Positions 43,660-53,689 of a stretch of 64,000 nt of DNA are shown one piece after another. This stretch comes from CAWAXW01 sp963786155. GTDB taxonomy: Bacteria; Actinomycetota; CADDZG01; WHSQ01. The stretch lies in assembly GCA_963786155.1 (NCBI GenBank), contig CAWAXW010000006.1, positions 496,001 through 560,000 on the forward strand. The letters run 5' to 3'. Position 1 is the stretch's first letter; the number at the start of each line of letters is the position of its first letter. The notes under the pieces are model-generated. The model had not been told where the DNA came from. It did no database searches and saw only the letters and a list, made by a program, of their open reading frames with translations. A program made the position numbers and the translations under genes.

Positions 43660-45849
43660 ATGACGATGGCAACGAATATCAATCGCATCCTCGAGTTGAT
43701 CGCGGCCCGCGTGCGCGTGATCCATGGTTCCTCCGACGGCGCCGGTTATGAAGGTGGAGGGGACATCGATTGCATCGTCGAGGGCCTGGACCCGTTGTGG
43801 CCGTTGCGGATCCAACCTCCGGACCGCCTCGTCAATCGCCTTCGCTACGACGTCACCGCGACCTCTTGGTTCGTCCTGGCCGAGGACGAGGTTGTTTCCA
43901 TCGACACGTTGGAGGACCCCGAGGGGATCGGGAAGTACGGGTTCGAAACCTCCACCGTCACAGGGAACGGACTCGTCGTGCCGGGGCAGGCCGCGGCCTA
44001 TCTCGCCGTCAAACGATTGAAGAAGGATCGGCTCGACCCCGTCTCGTGGAGGCAGGTCGCCGAGCTCGCAGCGCGGGACAGGGAGGGCTTCCGGGATCGG
44101 CTCGCCGAGATGATTCCCCGAACGGCCGCTCCCATCGAGGCCGCGGCCCTGGAGGGGCGGCCTCCGAGCAGAGAGCTGGCGGACAAGGCCCTCAAGGACC
44201 TGCGCCGGAGGAGATTGCGTGATCCTCTGAGAGCTCTTCGTTATGCCGGACTCCAGAGCGCGCGGGTGGTACAGCGCTTGTCCACTCCCACCGGCCTCTA
44301 CGTCGTTCTCGTCGGACCGGATGGCGCGGGCAAGTCCACCATCGCCGAGGCGCTGGCAACCGAACATCTCGGATTCAGGCGAGCGAGACGCCTCCACTGG
44401 CGACCGGGATTGCTTCCCGGTTCGACGAAGGGCCATAAGGAAGCTCGGGGCGGGCTCGGCCGGACCGAAGAGCAAACTCGGGATGTGACCCGCCCCCACC
44501 AGACCGAAGCGCGGGGACGCGCGAAGTCCGTCGCCGCGGCCCTTTATCACTGGGCCGATTTCCTCGCCGGTTCGGTGGTGACCATCTGGCCCGCCACTCG
44601 GAGGTCGACGTTGCTCGTGGCCGAGAGACCCTGGTGGGATCTCGAGGTCGATCCTTTGAGGTACCGGCTCGACGTGCCGCCGAGGCTGGTGCGAGGACTC
44701 GGCCGGGTTCTGCGTAAGCCCGATCTGGTGCTGCGACTCGAAGCCTCACCCGAGGACATCTACGCGAGAAAGCCAGAGACCTCCGCCGCCGCCACGAGCA
44801 TGCAACTCGAGAGATGGCGAGAGCTGGCTCCAACCCTGGGCCGGACCGAGACGATCGATGTCGGCGATCGGCCCGAAGTTTCTGTCGCACGAGCCCGGGC
44901 CGCGGTCCTTGCCGCTGCTGCGGATCAGGCTTTCAAGCATCTTGGTCCCGGGTGGGTCGCTGCTCCCAACCCGAAGGATCCCCGATGGTGGCTCCCACGT
45001 GGGTCTCGAGCGGTCGAGCGCGCGGCTTTCGACCTGTGGACCCCGATGACCCGTTCCGGAGCCAAAGGCTGGCGTGTCGCCGGCGCTCTCGCGAAGGCCG
45101 GAGGGCTGCGTGTACTCCCTCGTGCGGTGCCTCCACGCGAGGTCGTAGAGCGGGTTGCGGTGCATCTGGAGCCGGGGGAGAACATCGCCGTCCACCGCAC
45201 CAATCATCCGGGCCGATTCATCGTGTTCATCGTGTCGAAGGACGGCGGGATCAGGCGAGTTGCCAAGGTCGTGACCACAGGGGACATGCAGGCGCTGGAC
45301 CGTGCGGCTCAGGCGCTAACCGAGTGGGCGCCGAAGCTTGTCGCTCCGTTGCGGGGGCCGCGCCTGCTGGATCGGAGTGAGGGCGTCCTGGTGTTGGAAG
45401 CGATACAGCGGCGTGCAGGTTGGGATCGTCGCCTTCCGGTGGACGTCGCTCGATCGCTCGGGTCGTTCGCGAGAGCCGGCTACGTTCATGGTGACTTCGC
45501 GCCTTGGAACCTGATCCCGGCGGACGGTTGGGTTCTCCTGGATTGGGAGAGCGCCCGCGAGGGCGGCGAACCATTCGAGGACATCCTTCATTTCATCGTT
45601 CAAAGCCATGTATTGCTCGGCGATCCGTCCGCGGATGAGGTCATTGCCGGAGTCATCGACGGTCGAGGCTGGATCGGCGAAGCCCTGCGCGCTTTCGCCG
45701 ACGCGAGCGGCCACGACCTGAGCGGTATCGGGCTTGCGATGACTCGTTATCTCGAAGAGAGCAACGCAGGTCTCGACATGTCGACGCCCGAGGCTGCATC
45801 CGCACTCGATACTCGCCGGCGCCTCGCCGACGCGTTCGCACTTCGATGA
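43660..45849 (+). CDS. Three-part protein: nucleotidyltransferase-like + thymidylate-kinase-like P-loop + APH-like kinase domain
   Basis: 729 residues, ATG 43660 (or 43666). Residues 1-125 look like the minimal fold of family X nucleotidyltransferases (HGSSDGAGYEGGGDIDCIVE, with Gly-Gly then D-I-D). Residues ~205-400 form a P-loop kinase (YVVLVGPDGAGKSTIAEALA, a Walker A motif, and a thymidylate-kinase-like lid region rich in Arg). Residues ~480-729 match aminoglycoside/choline-kinase-like phosphotransferases (GYVHGDFAPWNL with catalytic Asp and Asn, and VLLDWESAREG replacing the metal D-x-E/D). I know related pieces in capsule loci, but not this full order. A sugar or lipid-linked phosphorylation role is inferred. 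Overlaps the next gene by ATGA. Confidence 0.7.
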   Translation: MTMATNINRILELIAARVRVIHGSSDGAGYEGGGDIDCIVEGLDPLWPLRIQPPDRLVNRLRYDVTATSWFVLAEDEVVSIDTLEDPEGIGKYGFETSTVTGNGLVVPGQAAAYLAVKRLKKDRLDPVSWRQVAELAARDREGFRDRLAEMIPRTAAPIEAAALEGRPPSRELADKALKDLRRRRLRDPLRALRYAGLQSARVVQRLSTPTGLYVVLVGPDGAGKSTIAEALATEHLGFRRARRLHWRPGLLPGSTKGHKEARGGLGRTEEQTRDVTRPHQTEARGRAKSVAAALYHWADFLAGSVVTIWPATRRSTLLVAERPWWDLEVDPLRYRLDVPPRLVRGLGRVLRKPDLVLRLEASPEDIYARKPETSAAATSMQLERWRELAPTLGRTETIDVGDRPEVSVARARAAVLAAAADQAFKHLGPGWVAAPNPKDPRWWLPRGSRAVERAAFDLWTPMTRSGAKGWRVAGALAKAGGLRVLPRAVPPREVVERVAVHLEPGENIAVHRTNHPGRFIVFIVSKDGGIRRVAKVVTTGDMQALDRAAQALTEWAPKLVAPLRGPRLLDRSEGVLVLEAIQRRAGWDRRLPVDVARSLGSFARAGYVHGDFAPWNLIPADGWVLLDWESAREGGEPFEDILHFIVQSHVLLGDPSADEVIAGVIDGRGWIGEALRAFADASGHDLSGIGLAMTRYLEESNAGLDMSTPEAASALDTRRRLADAFALR

Positions 45850-47073
45850 AGGTTGTCGTTTTCGCCTACGCCTGCGAGCCGGGCAAAGGATCGGAGCCGG
45901 GGGCGGGCTGGGCCCTGGCGCAGATGATCGCGACCTTCGCAGAGGTTCACGTCATCACGCGCGGCAACAATGCGAACGCGATCGAGGATGCGATCGGTGG
46001 TGCGTCGAGTGCGAATCGTATGAAGTTCAGCTTCGTCGAAGGGCCGGCCTGGGCGAGGTCACTCAAGAAGGGGCAGCGCGGCATCAGGCTCTACCACTCC
46101 ACCTGGCAGCGAGCCGCGCTCCGCGAGGCTCGGAGATTGCACGCGAGCGAGCCCTTTGATGTTGCATGGCACATCACGATCGCGAACGCCTGGCTGGGGT
46201 CGGCGGGCGGTCGCCTGGGCATCCCGTTCGTGTTCGGGCCCGTCGGAGGCGGTGTCACGGCCCCCTGGCCGCTCGTTCGCTTCCTCGGGTTGAGAGCGAG
46301 TGCCTTCGAGGCAGACGCGTCTGACCATCCGTGCGCTATGGCGAGCTCTCAATCCGCTTGCTCGGGACGCGCTCAGGAGCGCGACCCTGGTTATCGCGCA
46401 GAACGAAGAGACGCGCCGATGGGTGCCGAGTCGCTACCGGGACAAGACGGTCGTGTTCCAGAACGCAGTGATGGAGGGAGTGCCTCCGGCTCCCTCGCCC
46501 CGGACCGAAGGTCCACCAACCGCTCTGTTCGCCGGACGCCTCAACACCTGGAAGGGGTCGGCCCTTGCCGTGCGGGCCATAGCGCGCACCACCGATTGGA
46601 GGCTGATCGTCCTCGGCGAAGGCCCGGAGCGAGGCCGGCTCGAGGCTCTGAGCGAGACCCTCGGAGTAGCCGGCCGGATCGAGTTCCGGGGGAGGGTGCC
46701 TCACGAGGAGCTCTTCAGGGTGATGGTCGATGAGGCAGACGTCTTCCTCTTCCCCAGCCTTCACGACGATTCCGCACTCGTGGTCGCCGAAGCCGTTGCC
46801 TGCGGCCTTCCGGTCGTGTGCCTCGACATCGGCGGCACGCCCGTCATCGCCGGAGATCGAGGGATCGCCGTGGATCCGAAGCGACACCCGAACGAGATCC
46901 TCGACTCTCTCGCCGAAGGATTGGACGCAGCTCGGAAGCTTGGGCATGGGGAAGAGGTCCGCGAATCCGTCTCGCTGGCGGGGCGTGCGAGCGTCTTGCG
47001 TTCGTTGGTGAGCGAACGCCTAGGGATAGAAGATCAGGCGATGCCCCACCCGTCGAAGCCGTCGTCCATGTAG
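45846..47073 (+). CDS. Glycosyltransferase family 4-type, frameshifted
   Basis: Start ATG 45846 (ATGA overlap with the upstream stop). N-terminal domain MKVVVFAYACEPGKGSEPGA and GIPFVFGPVGGGVTAPWPL. The frame changes by one base near 46312; the C-terminal donor-binding domain follows: TALFAGRLNTWKGSALAVRA, LIVLGEGPERGRLEALSETL, ADVFLFPSLHDDSALVVAEA, VACGLPVVCLD, with the E-x7-E-type motif. GT-B fold, sugar-nucleotide dependent retaining transferase of the exopolysaccharide locus. The 3' end overlaps the convergent sulfotransferase by 40 bases. Confidence 0.85.
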
Positions 47074-47912
47074 TTGCGCAGGCGTGCGACATCCGGGCGG
47101 AGGATGTCCTCGAGCTCGCTCCGGAACTCCGACGAGATCTGGATTGCGGTCTCCCCGGGATCGGTCCTCTTGACTATCGCGGGAGCGATCATGACCTTGA
47201 GCCTCTGCGGAGTCGCCCTGGTCAAAGCCCTATATCCCGGGATCCGCTGGATCCGAGCGTGCAGGGCAGGATTGCGCAGCGTTCGGCGATCTTCGCCTTT
47301 GTGGAATTCCTGCTCGAACACCGGCGCGGTCCACTCCGGATCCAAGTCGAGAAAAGCCAGAACCTTCTTCATCGTCTCGGGGCGGTTGTGATGCAGGGCC
47401 TCCGATGTGAGCAGGAGGAATCTGCTTCGATCGAAGATCTCGAAGTACCGCTCGAGCTGCATCGCGTACATGCTGTAGTGGATGTAGAGGGCTTTTTGCT
47501 CGGGCCGGCGATAGGGCTCGAGCGACGGCCAGTCCCGTAGCAAGGCTTTGTCGATGGAATCGTGCTCCCACTCGAGTGCGACGAGGTGACGGTATTGAGA
47601 ACGCATCCTGTCCACGGGATTGCGCATCAGATAGATGAACCGGACGTCCGGGACGTGATCTTGTATCCGTTGTGGAACGTCGGGGAAGTTCGGGTACATG
47701 GTGTATTGAACGGACCCTTCTCCCCTGAGCGCGTAGCCCTCCGGGAAGAGGCTCTTGTACCAATCGATCCCCTTGCTCCATACCTCTTCGTTCGAGAAGA
47801 ACTTGAGCTCCTTCGTCTCCGGCATGAAGATGTCCGGATGCGCGCGCAGGTAGTTGTGTAGAGCGTTCGTTCCACCCTTCGCGGTGCCGATCAAAAGGAA
47901 GTTCGGAAGCAA
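47034..47912 (-). CDS. Sulfotransferase
   Basis: 292 residues from ATG 47912. PAPS-binding 5' loop near the N-terminus (FLLIGTAKGGTNALHNYLRA), LFFSN-type segment KELKFFSNEEVWSKGIDWYK, and 3'-phosphate-binding region FIYLMRNPVDRMRSQYRHLV. C-terminal part RLRNYMDDGFDGWGIA is short and hydrophilic. Transfers sulfate from PAPS to a hydroxyl, here presumably on the glycan or its lipid carrier. In a polysaccharide locus this predicts a sulfated polymer. 13 bases separate it from the glycosyltransferase gene upstream in the same direction. Confidence 0.85.
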   Translation of the reverse strand: MLPNFLLIGTAKGGTNALHNYLRAHPDIFMPETKELKFFSNEEVWSKGIDWYKSLFPEGYALRGEGSVQYTMYPNFPDVPQRIQDHVPDVRFIYLMRNPVDRMRSQYRHLVALEWEHDSIDKALLRDWPSLEPYRRPEQKALYIHYSMYAMQLERYFEIFDRSRFLLLTSEALHHNRPETMKKVLAFLDLDPEWTAPVFEQEFHKGEDRRTLRNPALHARIQRIPGYRALTRATPQRLKVMIAPAIVKRTDPGETAIQISSEFRSELEDILRPDVARLRNYMDDGFDGWGIA

Positions 47913-47925
47913 GATGAGTAACCTT

Positions 47926-48842
47926 TCAGTGTGTCTTGCGCCAGCGGGCCGGCATCAGGGTCACGTTCTTATCTTCTCGCATGACGGCCATCCTGGTCCC
48001 CGACACGAAGTGACCCAGCCCGAACGCAGCCTGTAGGAGCCCTCCGGCACATAGCCTCGTCAGCGCGTGGAGGATGCCGATCGCGACGTGACGCAGTCCG
48101 CCGAAGGCAGACATGGGGCGGTCCATCGACTTCGCCAGACGGGGCCACGCTTTGCCCTTCCGGTAGCGGCCGCGCAGCATCTTGCGCAATCTGAGGTCGG
48201 CGGCGGGGCGACGGTGGACGACCACGGCCTCGGGGAGATAGACGATGTGACCGCCCGAGCGCTTGAGCCTGTGCTGCCACTCGATCTCGTCGCCGCAATG
48301 ATTGAGCGATGGATCGAATGGCCCGATCTCATCGAACGCCGACCGTCTCAGGATCATGTTCGCACCCCAGGCTTGCGGCGCGACCCGGTCCTCGTCGCCC
48401 ATCTCGAGCTCCGTTTCGCCGAGAGGGTGACGTCCGCAGGATCTCGGCGGGGAGCCTTCGAATCTCAGCGTTATGCGACCGGCGAAGCATCCAGCTTCCG
48501 GGTGCCGCGCGGCCCCGCCGATAACGGCGGTCACCCAGGCCGGTGCGACCGCGACGTCGTCGTCCAGGTACGCGAGTAGCTCGCCGCGCGCGACCTCAGC
48601 CCCCGCGTTGCGTGCCGGGTTCAATCCGAGATGGGGCTGGGGGACGTAGGTGACGAGAGGCGCGCCCTTCCGTCGGATCGCACGGTCGACTACCTGGGGG
48701 GTGTCGTCACTCGACCCGTCGTCGACGACGATGATCTCGTAGCGATCCTTGGGGTGGTTCTGGGCGCAGAGATCATCGAGCGCGTCGGCGAGCAACCGAG
48801 CGCGATTGAGAGTCGGCAGGATGATGGATACGTCGATAGTGT
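47926..48842 (-). CDS. Glycosyltransferase family 2 (N-terminus disturbed)
   Basis: GT-A fold: RYEIIVVDDGSSDDTPQVVD, NPARNAGAEVARGELLAYLD, DDDVAVAPAWV (the DxD-type motif), GANMILRRSAFDEIGPFDPS, CGDEIEWQHRLKRSGGHIVY. The in-frame start (TTG 48795) would lack the first strand; the sequence just upstream translates as IDVSIILPTLNRARLL, the correct N-terminus, and reaches a GTG near 48842 only after a one-base change. So an indel near 48835 is likely. C-terminal 80 residues include a hydrophobic segment (HVAIGILHALTRLCAGGLL). Inverting transferase of the exopolysaccharide locus. Confidence 0.8.
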
Positions 48843-48875
48843 CACGCTACCCGACGGAAACCGGTGGAGGAGCAT

Positions 48876-49559
48876 GTGCCGAAACGCATAGATGAGATCT
48901 CTATCCGTCATCCCGGCGTGTCCCTCAACAGCATCTATCTGTCGTTGAGACACCAACGCGGCGGCAAGATCCGCTTCCCTATCCGAGCGGCCCCCTCGGC
49001 TCGCATGCGGATCGCAAAGGACGCCGAGCTGAAGCTCGGTGGGCGGATGATCCTGGGCCTCTCTCCCGAGCTCGATGCCGGGCCCGCGGCCGATTTCGAG
49101 ATGGACACCGTCCAGCGAGCCGTCATAACGATGCGGGCCGGGTCCCGGCTGGAGACAACGGGATGGGTGGCCCTCGGGCCCGGCTCGCAGATCATCGTCG
49201 CGCCGGGCGGAAACGTCGTTCTGGGCCAGGGGCATCACAGCTCGGTCGGCTCGGTGATCATCTGCCGATCCACCATCACCATGGGGGGAGACGGCGGCAT
49301 CTCGTGGGGGTCTCTCGTGATGGATTCCAACTTCCATCCGGTCTACAGGAACGAAGTGCCGTCGACCATCGACGAACCGATCCACATAGGCGAACACGTC
49401 TTCGTCGGAGCACGCTCGGTCGTGTTGAAAGGCTCGAGGATCGGGGACGGAACGATAATCGCCGCGGGCTCGGTGGTCTCGGGCGAGATCGCCGCCGGAG
49501 TCCTCGCCGGCGGCATACCGGCGAAGGTGCTGCAAGAGAACGTCCGGTGGGAGTGGTGA
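48876..49559 (+). CDS. Left-handed beta-helix (hexapeptide) acyltransferase
   Basis: 227 residues from GTG 48876 (GGAGG about 8 bases upstream); a GTG at 48864 is the alternative. Repeated hexapeptides build a beta helix (ILGLSPELDAGPAADFEMDT, ITMRAGSRLETTGWVALGPG, VVLGQGHHSSVGSVIICRST). The O-acetyltransferase end is IGEHVFVGARSVVLKGSRIG, DGTIIAAGSVVSGEIAAGVL and GGIPAKVL. The His in MDSNFHPVY is a candidate catalytic residue. CapG/WbbJ-like; probably O-acetylates a sugar of the polymer. Divergent from the GT2 gene and convergent with the GT4 gene, 1 base apart. Confidence 0.85.
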   Translation: MPKRIDEISIRHPGVSLNSIYLSLRHQRGGKIRFPIRAAPSARMRIAKDAELKLGGRMILGLSPELDAGPAADFEMDTVQRAVITMRAGSRLETTGWVALGPGSQIIVAPGGNVVLGQGHHSSVGSVIICRSTITMGGDGGISWGSLVMDSNFHPVYRNEVPSTIDEPIHIGEHVFVGARSVVLKGSRIGDGTIIAAGSVVSGEIAAGVLAGGIPAKVLQENVRWEW

Positions 49560-49560
49560 A

Positions 49561-50715
49561 CTAAACCGAGAGTGCCTTTCCGTAGGCGGCTTCTCGTTGT
49601 TGCGCTATGAGATCGGGCGCGCAACTCTCGGCGATGCGTGCCCGTCCCGCCCGACCATCCCGCTCCGCCTCCGCCGGGGAGGAGAGGTAGCGACCGAGCG
49701 CTTCCGCCAACGCGGGGACGTCGTCCGGTGGGACGAAAACGCCTCCGGTGCCTTCGATCGCCTCCACTAGCCCACATGCGGTCGTTGCGACCAACGGTCT
49801 CTGTGCGGCGAGGCCTTCCGCGCCCGAGATCCCGAAGGATTCGAAGCGGCTCGGAAGCGCGACAACTCGAGCGCGCGCCATCAACGCGGGCAGCTCGTGA
49901 CGCTGCACGGCACCCAGGAACTCGCATGGGGCGCCGACCTCGGCCGCAAGGAGCTCGAGGAAGCGCCCGTACGACCTGTTGTCCTGGGTCCCCGATGACT
50001 TCCCGGCGAAGATGCACGTCGCTCCCTCGGGGACGCGCGCCATCGCTCTCACGAGAACCTCCGGAGCCTTGCGGCGTTCCAGGCGCCCGACGCAGAGCAC
50101 CACGGGATCCGTCTCGGCCACGGGCGGGAGCCCAGACCAGAGCTCGAGATCCAACGGCTGAAAGATGACTTCCGCAGGGATGTCGTTGCGGAGCCAGCCG
50201 CTGGTGCGCAGACGCTCGAGAACGGCGGCCGAGGGTGCCGTGACCAGTGACGCTCGATTCACCGTCCGGCGCTCGAGAGCGCTGGCGAGGGCGAGGTCAC
50301 GACCGCCGGGCTCGAACTCGGCGATGACCGGCGCCGGAGAATGAAGGTGCGCGACCAGGCGGCCGCTCGATGGAGGGACGAACAGTCCCTCGGCCATCCA
50401 ATCGGGTGTCTCGATCACGTCGAACCGTCCGAGCGCGCGCAGGGCCTTCCTACAGGAGCGTGCGACATCGAGCCTCTTGGCGGTCGAAGAGAGACGTCGC
50501 TTGCGACCCGGCAAACCGACACGTTCGATCGGCCGACGGTGGATCACGACATCGCCGTCACGATCGTCGGATGCGTCGAGTCCCTCGGCGCAGCTGAGCA
50601 CGTGTACCTCGTGCCCTCGTTGGGCAAGAGCGGCGCCGGCGATCTTCACGAACGAGCCGATGCCGCCCCAACCGGTCTCCGGAGGGTATTCCTGCGACAG
50701 GAAGAGGATCCGCAC
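49561..50715 (-). CDS. Glycosyltransferase family 4-type
   Basis: 384 residues from GTG 50715, two bases after the stop of the GT2 gene. A continuous frame extends upstream into the GT2 gene, but that part is out of frame for GT2, so the fused reading frame is false. N-terminal acceptor domain starts VRILFLSQEYPPETGWGGIG; the donor domain has VVLCVGRLERRKAPEVLVRA, VVALPSRFESFGISGAEGLA and PLVATTACGLVEAI. Retaining GT-B enzyme of the exopolysaccharide locus; acts in the cytoplasm on undecaprenyl-linked intermediates. Confidence 0.9.
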   Translation of the reverse strand: MRILFLSQEYPPETGWGGIGSFVKIAGAALAQRGHEVHVLSCAEGLDASDDRDGDVVIHRRPIERVGLPGRKRRLSSTAKRLDVARSCRKALRALGRFDVIETPDWMAEGLFVPPSSGRLVAHLHSPAPVIAEFEPGGRDLALASALERRTVNRASLVTAPSAAVLERLRTSGWLRNDIPAEVIFQPLDLELWSGLPPVAETDPVVLCVGRLERRKAPEVLVRAMARVPEGATCIFAGKSSGTQDNRSYGRFLELLAAEVGAPCEFLGAVQRHELPALMARARVVALPSRFESFGISGAEGLAAQRPLVATTACGLVEAIEGTGGVFVPPDDVPALAEALGRYLSSPAEAERDGRAGRARIAESCAPDLIAQQREAAYGKALSV

Positions 50716-50717
50716 GC

Positions 50718-51732
50718 TTAGCGGACCCCGGCGCGCTCCAGCGCGCGGACCACTGCGACGCGGAGGTCGCTGCGCGCAGCCGTTCGCGTCAGCCGGTGCC
50801 TCCACGCGCTCGGCCGAGCCAGATGGCGTAGGCCCGCCAGGTGACCGAGCGGCTTCCGCTTGCGCAACTCGATGGTCGCGGCTTCGGCCAGTCCTCCCGC
50901 CGTGGCAAGCCGGATGTCGACGTTCGCAAACTCCTGGGTCGTCGAGATGGTGCGTGCGATCTCGGACTTCAAGCTTGTTGAAGAGACGATCGGACCGTTC
51001 CGCGCGATGCGTTGGGCGGCGGCTCGACCGACCATGAGGTCGGAGGACTCCGTACGTCCGCGCCGTCTCAAGGCGATCGCTCCCTCGAGGATGAACTCGT
51101 CGAACCCCCGCGATCCGGTCTTCGATTCGTCGTGGACCTCGAATCGGCCAAGGACCTCGTCGACGTAGGTTGCGCGCGATCCCGGCTTCGAACAGCCGGA
51201 GCCACAGGTCGTAGTCCATGGACAGATCGAAAGACGGGTCGATACCGCCGACCGAGTCGAAGGCTCGTTTAGTGAAGAACGTCCCTTGCTGTGCGATCGG
51301 GCAGACCCAGTCGAAGCTCTCGATCGTCAGCGTGCGGGGTGGATCCCAGAGATGAGACTTAGATCCCTCCCACATCTCGCAGTTGCCGTAGATCCATTCC
51401 GCGCCCGTGGATTGCCATGCCTCCACCACCGCCGCCACCGCCCCCGGCTCGAGGGTGTCGTCACCGTTGATCCACGTGAGGAGATCACCCTTCGCCATCC
51501 CGAAGCCCTTGTTGAGAGCGTCGGCTTGACCATCATCGGGTTCCGAGATCCACCGGATGTGAGGGTTCTTCCCTAGGAGTTCGAGGGTCCCGTCGGTCGA
51601 CCCAGCATCGGTCACCACGTGTTCGACGTTTGCATACGTCTGAGCCGCGACGCTCGCGATGCATCGCTGCATCCGGGGGCCGGGGTTGAAGGTCGGCGTG
51701 ATGATCGACACGAGCGGCAGCGACCCGCTCAT
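50718..51732 (-). CDS. Glycosyltransferase family 2, frameshifted
   Basis: ATG 51732 overlaps the methyltransferase stop (ATGA). GT-A motifs: VSIITPTFNPGPRMQRCIAS, VVTDAGSTDGTLELLGK, DDGQADALNKGFGMAKGDLL, TWINGDDTLEPGAV, and SFDLSMDYDLWLRLFEAG. The frame changes by one base near 51175; the C-terminus then runs in the other frame (SSDLMVGRAAAQRIARNGPI, ending VVRALERAGVR) to TAA at 50718. Joined length about 338 residues. Member of the Wzm/Wzt operon group. Confidence 0.8.
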
Positions 51733-52447
51733 CCGGCTCCGTCCTCTGGGAACTTCCGCAGGTTCGCCCATTCCAGGTTCCCGGAGGGCCCGGCGGGTCT
51801 GCCTCTGGCCAGGACCAGGCAACCGCGCTTCTCACCCGTCTCCTCGGCTGATGATGCCGCGGGAAGTACTTCACGAAGTCGGGAAGGTCGGGCAGATAGT
51901 CGAGGTTCAGTGTTCCCGCCTCGTACGAGTCGTACATGTAGCCGGGATCGTCGGGGACCTGGAAGTCGTCGACCATGATGATGGGATCCGCCCAATCACC
52001 CAGGATGGCGAGCTCCTCGCGGAACGGCAGGTCCTTCTCCCAATGCGCGTCGAGATAGATGAAACAGCGCTGGGTGCTCAGCGACGGCTTCAGCTTACGC
52101 AGAACCTGGCGAGAATCCCCTCTGAACACGTGGACATGTCGCTTGAAGAGGAAGCGAGCCTGGCAGAAGCCGAAGAAGCGATCGTTGCTCTCCGCCGTAT
52201 GCACCGTTCCGAATCCCGACAGGAAGGCCGTCGTATCCCCCCTGAACGACCCGGTCTCGATGATGGCGTCGGGCCTCAACTTCGTCAGCAGCGCGGTCAC
52301 GATCTCGCGTCGTCGCTCCTGCCCGTTGAATGCTCCCCCGTAGATGGAGCGGAACTCGGTATGGCCGTATCGGGACTGGAGATATTGCACCCGGCCTTGC
52401 CACCGCTCGTTCAGCCGCGCGTAGATGCGCCAGAACAGTCGCCTCAA
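51729..52447 (-). CDS. Class I SAM-dependent methyltransferase, frameshifted
   Basis: Start ATG 52447, overlapping the Wzt stop. Rossmann motif I in DAIIETGSFRGDTTAFLSGF, then FRGDSRQVLRKLK, IYLDAHWEKDLPFREELAIL, DPIIMVDDFQVPDDPGY: this matches methyltransferases found in glycan loci (related to those acting on sugars). One base is gained or lost near 51850; the other frame completes the protein as AEETGEKRGCLVLARGRPAG and EWANLRKFPEDGAG to 51729. Possibly O-methylates the chain end, which in ABC-dependent pathways can set chain length; this is inference from position after Wzt. Confidence 0.75.
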
Positions 52448-53689
52448 CGCGGCTCCCCGTCTGCCGGACGCGTCTCGAACTCCGCGGGGATATTCATGAC
52501 CCCCGCGAAGTGATCGATCCAGTGCGTGACCGGGTCGGTCGCGACCAACAGCTCAGGTACTCCGTCCCACAGATCGAGCATCTTGCTGTACTCCCAGATG
52601 CTCACCTGCACCCGGTAGTGACCCGGTTTCAGCGGCATCGATGGAAGCGAGAAGTCGAGCTCGTGAACGCCGGAGCCGAGCTCGATCCCGTCTTCACCAA
52701 AACCCCACACCAACGTGCCGGCCGAATCGTAAAGACCGATCCCCATGTGAGCGGACACGAGTGGCTTCTTGACGTTCAGCAGGAAGGTCACCGTCACGCG
52801 TTCCCACAATGAGCGGACCTCGTGCGACCGCTCGAGGTCTCCTTCGCGGAGCCACCAGCCGATGAACTGGGTCGGCCCGCCTTCCTGGCGTGCGCCCTCT
52901 CCCGTTGCATCCAGCGCGTTGGCGGAGCTCTCGTACTCGGACACCACGCGTGCGGTCTGGCCATCTCGGTGGACGCGCCCCTGATCGATCCACACGACGC
53001 GTCTGACAGAGCCGTCTTATCTGATTCATCTGATGGCTTACGAAGAGGATCGTGCGCCCGCTCTCTGCCACCTGCGCCATCTTCTCGATGCACTTGCGCT
53101 GGAACTTCAGGTCGCCGACAGTGAGAACCTCGTCCACCAGGAGGATCTCGGGGTCCAGGTGAGCGGCAACCGCGAAGGCGAGCCTTACCTGCATCCCGCT
53201 CGAATAGCGTTTGACCACCGTGTCGATGAACTTTCCGGTCTCGGCAAACTCGACGATCTCCTCGAACTTCGAATCGATCTCGCGCTTAGTCATGCCGAGG
53301 ATGCCGCCGTTGAAATAGACGTTCTCCCGTCCCGTCAGCTCCGGATGGAAACCGGTGCCGACTTCGAGCAAGCTGCCGACGCGGCCATGGATATCCGCGT
53401 AGCCCTTGGTGGGTCGGGTGATCCTCGTGAGCACCTTGAGCAAGGTCGTCTTCCCCGCTCCGTTGCGACCGATTATCCCGACGATGTCTCCCTCGTTGAT
53501 GGTGAACGAAACGTCGTTGAGGGCCCAGAACGTTTCCTTCTCCTTCTTGGCCTTGGGGGGCCCGCCACGAAGCCGCCGAGCGGGTGCGGTGAGGGTCTCC
53601 GTGATGACGTCGCGGAGTGCCACGTAGCGTTCGCGACCGCCGATCCGGTATCGCTTCGAGAGGCCGTTCGCTTCGATAGAAGTGCTCAT
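52444..53689 (-). CDS. wzt: ABC transporter ATP-binding protein with glycan-binding C-terminus (Wzt type), frameshifted
   Basis: Start ATG 53689, overlapping the permease stop (TGATG). Walker A GIIGRNGAGKTTLLKVL, signature region RYSSGMQVRLAFAVAAHLDP, Walker B ILLVDEVLTVGD, H loop LFVSHQMNQIRRLC. A one-base change near 53005 separates the last part; in the other frame WIDQGRVHRDGQTARVVSEY completes the nucleotide-binding domain. Then ~150 residues of a beta-sandwich Wzt C-terminal domain follow (VTVTFLLNVKKPLVSAHMGI, ELDFSLPSMPLKPGHYRVQV). Such domains recognise the modified end of the exported polymer. Works with the permease next to it. Confidence 0.88.

Noticed and set aside
49561..51822. 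A 753-residue two-domain glycosyltransferase
   Set aside because: The middle ~155 residues are Arg/Pro-rich out-of-frame sequence of the GT2 gene; the true GT2 C-terminus is in another frame and ends at 50718, and GT4 has its own GTG start.
46300..53010. CAGACGCG as the cause of frame breaks by base modification
   Set aside because: Only three of more than twenty break sites contain it, and a copy near 2.68 kb is unaffected.
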